From: JBCCRH01 sp039208045
GTDB lineage: Bacteria > Bacteroidota > Bacteroidia > Chitinophagales > Saprospiraceae
Assembly (NCBI GenBank): GCA_039208045.1
Contig: JBCCRH010000175.1
Location: forward strand, 1-11,401
Direction of reading: 5' to 3'
DNA length: 11,401 nucleotides
How positions within the stretch are numbered: the stretch's first letter is position 1; the number at the start of each line of letters is the position of its first letter. Position numbers and translations under genes: made by a program. The notes under the pieces were generated by a model that searched no databases, was not told where the DNA came from, and worked only from the letters and a program-made list of their open reading frames with translations. This document shows positions 7,797 to 11,401 of this stretch, piece by piece.

Positions 7797-10403
7797 ATGA
7801 AGTTCCTAAAACGATTCCTAATTTTCGTTACTATTCTGGTAGTCTTAGTGCTACTTACAGCTATTATCATCACCAGCGTTTTTGAAGGAAGCATTGGAAA
7901 GCGACTGATTACAGAAGTGAATAAAAATCTGAAATCAGAGCTCAGCATCGAAAAATTTGACCTAACCGTTTTGTCTACCTTCCCTACGGTTTCGGCGAAC
8001 TTTCGAGGAGTCAACTTAGAAGATACGCAAGATGGTGCCTTGCTCACCGCAGAGAATCTATCGATGCGTTTTGGACTGCTCAGTCTATTGAGTTCTCAGA
8101 TACAGGTGAAGTCGGTGGTAATCAGTAATGGGGCACTTAATATTGGAGTTGATAAGTATGGCAAACCAAATTACGATATTGTAGCAGCAAGCGACTCGGC
8201 AGCCCCTCCCTCAGGTGACGAGGAGGAACTCAATATTTCCCTAGAAACCGCTCGCTTAGAGAATATTGAACTGAATTATGTGGATCGTTCTGCCAATCAA
8301 GAGATTAAAGGGTTGGTTACCGATGCTACTTTCTCAGGAGAGTTTTCTACCGAAGAATTTTCGTTGGATAGTGAGGCCCTACTCCTTTCGCGCTATGTGC
8401 TAATTGACGGCAAGCGCTTTTTGCGAAGCAAAAATATTGGGTATGATGCACGGGTTAATGTCAATCTGAAAGAAGGACGCTACGATTTTGATAAAGTAGG
8501 CTTGGAAGTAGAATCAAATCGCTTCCGAGTAGATGGTTCCATCGAAAGTTGGGAGAATTCTACTTACTTCGATTTATTTTTAGATTGTGAAAAAGGGAGC
8601 TTGGGATCGGTATTAAGGCTTTTGCCTAATGAATACTTGAGCACTATTGGCGAGTTTAAGAGCAAGGGGAAGTTCATTTTTAATACGACGATCAAAGGGG
8701 AAGCAAGTAAAAGTAAAAATCCGAGTATAGCTGTAGAGCTGAGCCTGAATGATGGTAGAGTGACCCATCCCAAAATGGAGGAAGAGCTCCGCGATGTTTC
8801 TTTCATTGCTACGTTTGATAATGGAGGGTATCACAATAACAGCAGCTCCGTCTTTGAAGTCAAAGAATTTAAAGGCTATTTTGATCGTGAACTGGTAGAG
8901 CTGGGCCTGCGCATTGAAGACCTAGACGATCCTAAAATCAACTTCCAGGCGGATGGTATTGTTCCGCTGAAGTCCGTTTACGGCCTATTGGATAATCCAG
9001 CCATCACTGATGGCGGGGGAGAGCTAGAAGTGCGTTCCCTTAAACTTGACGGGCGCTTTGAAGATATGATTAACACCAGTCGGATATCAAGGGTGAATGC
9101 TGGTGGGCAAATAGAGTTTGATGATGCCTTTTTGACCATTAACGAAGAAAAGATTCTGCTGGATCGTGGCGTACTACAGCTTCAAGATAATACCTTATCG
9201 ATCAGCGAGCTGGTATTCGAAGGGGCAGGCTCGAAGATGGAGTTTAACGGCTCCGCTTTTAATTTAATTCCCGTATTATTTGCTGCCCGTAAAGATCGAA
9301 AGGTGGCAGAGCTAGAATTTGAAGCAGAGCTCAAAAGTGAAATATTAGATATTGATCGCTTGCTAAAACTCTCGGCAGTAGCTGGTACTCCCGAAGAAGG
9401 CACACAGGAAGAAATTGACTCCGTAAAAATTGCGCAAATACAAAAGCGCGAGAAAATCACGGACTTCCTCAATGGCCGATTTAATGCAGCAGTAGCTAAC
9501 TATAATTTCTACAAGATTGAGGGCAAAGACTTTAAAGGAAAGCTAGAATTTGTAAATAATGAACTGACCATCGAAGGGGATACCAAAGCTATGAACGGCA
9601 CTTTCGACCTTGATGGGCACCTCTACTTTGAGGACGAGCCCCGCTTGCGTGCTAAGCTCATTTGCAAAGATATTGATGCTGCTGAGTTCTTTAAGCAAAC
9701 CGATAATTTCGGGCAGGCTATTCTTACCGATAAAAATATCAAAGGGGAGCTTGAGTCTAAAATGCTCATCGAAGCCTACTGGGATGAAAAAGGCAATTTT
9801 CTCGATGACAAACTCAAAGTATTAGCAGGAATAGGTATCCAGGAGGGAGAACTAGTGAATTTTGAAATGCTAGAAAACTTTTCCACTTTCGTGAAAATAA
9901 AAGACCTCAAGCGCGTCAAGTTTACTAATATGGAGAACTTCTTGGCCGTACGAAAGCGCAGGCTTATCATACCCGCCATGTTTATCCAGAGCAATGCCCT
10001 CAACTTAACCATCAGCGGCGACCACAGCTTTGAAAATGAAATTCAGTACAACCTCAAGGTCAATGCCGGGCAGGTATTAGTCAACCGCTTCAAGCGGCAT
10101 GATGCTGAGCTGACACCCAAGAAGGCGCGCCGCAATGGTTGGTTCAATCTGTACTACAGCATCTTGGGTACTATCGATGATTACAATATCAAATCGGCGC
10201 GCAAGCGCGTCAAGTCTGACTTTGAGCTGAGTGAAATCCGCAGGCGCGAAATACGGGAGGCCTTAGAAAAAGAATTTGGATACATCCAACTGGTAGAGGA
10301 ACCTGCTGACTGGCGTGACATCCCGGAGTACGATGCAGAGGGCGATCCTGATGATGTGGAGTATATTGATTGGGGGGAGAAAAAAGATGGAGGAGATAAT
10401 TAA
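7797..10403 (+). CDS. AsmA family envelope protein
   Basis: A complete 868-residue protein. Residues about 5-28 form a single N-terminal membrane anchor (KRFLIFVTILVVLVLLTAII), followed by the classic AsmA start: KRLITEVNKNLKSELSIEKFDLTVLSTFP, then GVNLED and LLTAENLSMRFGLLSLLSSQIQVKSV. The long body of alternating beta-rich stretches fits the periplasmic, repeated beta-groove fold of the AsmA/TamB-like group. The conserved C-terminal region (FNLYYSILGTIDDYNIKSAR, near 780-800) is followed by a basic helical segment and a very acidic tail in the last 30 residues (YDAEGDPDDVEYIDWGEKKD). Family knowledge: AsmA proteins are inner-membrane-anchored and are linked to phospholipid transport and outer-membrane homeostasis; the role of this paralogue is inferred only. 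ATG 7797 lacks a Shine-Dalgarno; the membrane anchor begins right after it, which supports this start. Its stop overlaps the stop of the converging aldehyde dehydrogenase. Confidence 0.92.
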   Translation: MKFLKRFLIFVTILVVLVLLTAIIITSVFEGSIGKRLITEVNKNLKSELSIEKFDLTVLSTFPTVSANFRGVNLEDTQDGALLTAENLSMRFGLLSLLSSQIQVKSVVISNGALNIGVDKYGKPNYDIVAASDSAAPPSGDEEELNISLETARLENIELNYVDRSANQEIKGLVTDATFSGEFSTEEFSLDSEALLLSRYVLIDGKRFLRSKNIGYDARVNVNLKEGRYDFDKVGLEVESNRFRVDGSIESWENSTYFDLFLDCEKGSLGSVLRLLPNEYLSTIGEFKSKGKFIFNTTIKGEASKSKNPSIAVELSLNDGRVTHPKMEEELRDVSFIATFDNGGYHNNSSSVFEVKEFKGYFDRELVELGLRIEDLDDPKINFQADGIVPLKSVYGLLDNPAITDGGGELEVRSLKLDGRFEDMINTSRISRVNAGGQIEFDDAFLTINEEKILLDRGVLQLQDNTLSISELVFEGAGSKMEFNGSAFNLIPVLFAARKDRKVAELEFEAELKSEILDIDRLLKLSAVAGTPEEGTQEEIDSVKIAQIQKREKITDFLNGRFNAAVANYNFYKIEGKDFKGKLEFVNNELTIEGDTKAMNGTFDLDGHLYFEDEPRLRAKLICKDIDAAEFFKQTDNFGQAILTDKNIKGELESKMLIEAYWDEKGNFLDDKLKVLAGIGIQEGELVNFEMLENFSTFVKIKDLKRVKFTNMENFLAVRKRRLIIPAMFIQSNALNLTISGDHSFENEIQYNLKVNAGQVLVNRFKRHDAELTPKKARRNGWFNLYYSILGTIDDYNIKSARKRVKSDFELSEIRRREIREALEKEFGYIQLVEEPADWRDIPEYDAEGDPDDVEYIDWGEKKDGGDN

Positions 10404-11330
10404 TACTTCATCGTCACATTCTTCGCCTGTGTAAAAAAGCGCAGGGCATCCAAGCCGCCTTCGCGGCCCACACCGGACTGCTTAACGCCTCCAAAGGGCG
10501 TGCGTAGGTCACGTACCATCCAGCAATTGATCCAGACGATACCAGCTTGAAGTTGCTCAGCTACTCGATTGGCACGCATAATATCTTTCGTCCAGACCGT
10601 AGCAGAGAGTCCGTATGCTGTGCCATTGGCTAGTGCAATGGCTTCTGCTTCGGTATCGAAAGGAGCGATGGTGACGACTGGGCCAAAAATCTCTTCTTGA
10701 TTTGTACGGCAGTTAAGAGGTAAACCTTCGATCACTGCGGGTCGAAGGAAATAGCCGTGCTCATATTCGCCAGTCATTTCTACTGCTTTGCCACCACACA
10801 AGATCGTACCCCCTTCGACTTCAGCCAAACTGAGATAACGCTGTACTTTTTCAAGGTGCTGCTTAGAAACCAGCGCTCCCAAGTCCGTAACAGAAGAAAA
10901 GGGATCCCCTATTTTCAAAAAGGAAGTACGCTTGACTAACTCTTCTTTAAATTTTTCATAAATGGGCCGCTCAACGTAGATACGAGAGCCACACAAACAA
11001 ATCTGACCATTATTAGAAAAAGAAGATCGCAACGTATCCACCATCATTTGATCAAAATCGCAGTCGGCAAAGATGATGTTGGGATTTTTGCCCCCCAATT
11101 CCAGCGAAAGCTTCTTAAACTCCGGCGCGGCAATAGCGGCAATACGCTTACCCGTATTCGTACCGCCAGTGAACGAAATAGCTTTTACTTTGGGATGTTT
11201 TACAATGGCTTCACCAGCTTTGCCTCCATGCCCGTGTACAATATTGAGCACCCCTTCTGGCAGACCAGCCTCAATGCAAGCTTTGGAGAGCATATAAGCC
11301 GTCATAGGGGTCAGCTCTGAAGGTTTCGCC
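10400..11330 (-). CDS. Aldehyde dehydrogenase, C-terminal two thirds (2-aminomuconate/2-hydroxymuconate semialdehyde dehydrogenase-like), broken at its 5' side
   Basis: About 308 genuine residues of an NAD(P)-dependent aldehyde dehydrogenase (full members about 480-490). Numbering from the nominal GTG at 11344: AKPSELTP at 6-13, cofactor-binding SFTGGTNTG at 57-65, general-base glutamate E82 in LELGG, catalytic cysteine C116 in GQICLC, and EEIFGPV around 217-223. The ending GIVWINCWMVRDLRTPFGG...SGVGREGG...VTMKY closely resembles ALDH8A1/AMSDH-type enzymes (kynurenine and catechol meta-cleavage pathways), which oxidise muconate semialdehydes to acids. The specific substrate is inferred. Upstream of AKPS the minus frame gives only V-A-N-S-R and then an in-frame stop, and these bases are antisense to the plus-strand PWNL codons, so GTG 11344 is not a real start. 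The missing preceding segment lies on the plus strand from 11326 (separate entry). All visible catalytic residues are intact. Its stop overlaps that of the asmA-like gene. Confidence 0.9.
11324..11330. other. Inversion (fold-back) breakpoint inside the aldehyde dehydrogenase gene
   Basis: To the left of TTTCGCC the DNA is aldehyde dehydrogenase in minus orientation (GGCGAAA encodes the start of A-K-P); to the right it is the same gene in plus orientation (TCG CCC encodes S-P). The 7-nt word can belong to either side, so the crossover is ambiguous within it. This is the short complementary-overlap signature expected of a fold-back joint. Confidence 0.75.
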
Positions 11331-11401
11331 CTGGAATTTGCCACTTTATTTATTTACTTGGAAAATTGCCCCAGCCCTAGCCGCTGGTAACTGCGTAGTG
11401 G
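11326..11401 (+). CDS. Aldehyde dehydrogenase fragment on the opposite strand (segment normally just before AKPSELTP), runs off the window
   Basis: The plus frame starting with TCG at 11326 reads SPWNLPLYLFTWKIAP followed by ALAAGNCVV up to base 11400. This is the highly conserved aldehyde dehydrogenase stretch that in ALDH8-like enzymes is immediately followed by AKPSELT, exactly where the minus-strand copy begins. The last base (G, 11401) fits the first base of GCG for the next alanine. Together the two pieces join without gap or overlap in protein terms but lie head to head on opposite strands. No start codon belongs to this fragment; upstream in frame the sequence is antisense of the other copy. 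It is either the loop and start of a second inverted copy, or part of an inverted gene segment. Confidence 0.85.

Noticed and set aside
7622..7885. An 87-codon plus-strand frame between the tRNA and the asmA-like gene
   Set aside because: It runs across the tRNA promoter and into the asmA-like N-terminus in another frame, and its protein is compositionally random.
11321..11344. GTG at 11344 as the true start of a short 314-residue aldehyde dehydrogenase
   Set aside because: The residues V-A-N-S-R are antisense to conserved plus-strand aldehyde dehydrogenase codons, and the conserved preceding segment is found on the other strand, so the start is created by the rearrangement joint.
1..11401. 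A new defence system, CRISPR array, mobile element or biosynthetic cluster
   Set aside because: No repeat-spacer pattern, transposase, integrase, nuclease or cluster-type enzyme is seen; all but one of the genes belong to well-known housekeeping or metabolic families.

Overview
The window looks like a piece of a Bacteroidota chromosome of moderate G+C content; a member of the Saprospirales/Cytophagales side is my guess, not something the sequence proves. The evidence is as follows. The tRNA-Val gene has a textbook Bacteroidota promoter (TTG, 20-nt spacer, TATATTTG). Several start codons lack a Shine-Dalgarno sequence and sit behind A/T-rich leaders. The protein types also fit: an AsmA-like protein with one N-terminal anchor, a protein resembling the Bacteroidota-restricted DUF3843 family, and a fused FAD/Fe-S D-2-hydroxyacid dehydrogenase. 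Both window ends lie inside genes.

Layout. 1-2781 (+) is the 3' three quarters of a fused HyuA-HyuB (5-oxoprolinase/hydantoinase) gene. Its end overlaps the start of a 529-residue protein of unknown function (2762-4351, +), so the two are probably co-transcribed. After a 101-bp gap with no clear signal comes a 983-residue FAD-linked and Fe-S-cluster D-2-hydroxyacid dehydrogenase of the D-lactate/D-2-hydroxyglutarate type (4453-7404, +). The 392-bp gap 7405-7796 holds an imperfect inverted repeat, a strong hairpin, tRNA-Val(UAC) on the minus strand with its promoter, and a possible promoter for the next gene. An AsmA-family envelope protein follows (7797-10403, +). It meets tail to tail, with overlapping stop codons, a minus-strand aldehyde dehydrogenase (10400 to about 11330) of the 2-aminomuconate/2-hydroxymuconate semialdehyde type (ALDH8-like).

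Most notable point. The aldehyde dehydrogenase does not continue toward its N-terminus on the minus strand. The residues that should come immediately before its first genuine residues (AKPSELTP) are encoded on the plus strand, from about 11326 to the window end, running the opposite way. The contig therefore folds back on itself inside one gene, around a short shared sequence (TTTCGCC at 11324-11330). This is either an inverted-duplication artefact (amplification or assembly chimera) or a real inversion. The apparent GTG start at 11344 is not a real start.

Functionally the genes are mostly metabolic: pyroglutamate/hydantoin opening, D-2-hydroxyacid oxidation into the quinone pool and semialdehyde oxidation, plus one envelope gene and one tRNA. 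I see no mobile element, CRISPR array, defence cassette or biosynthetic cluster, and no compelling new multi-gene system. The least understood item is the DUF3843-like protein overlapping the oxoprolinase.
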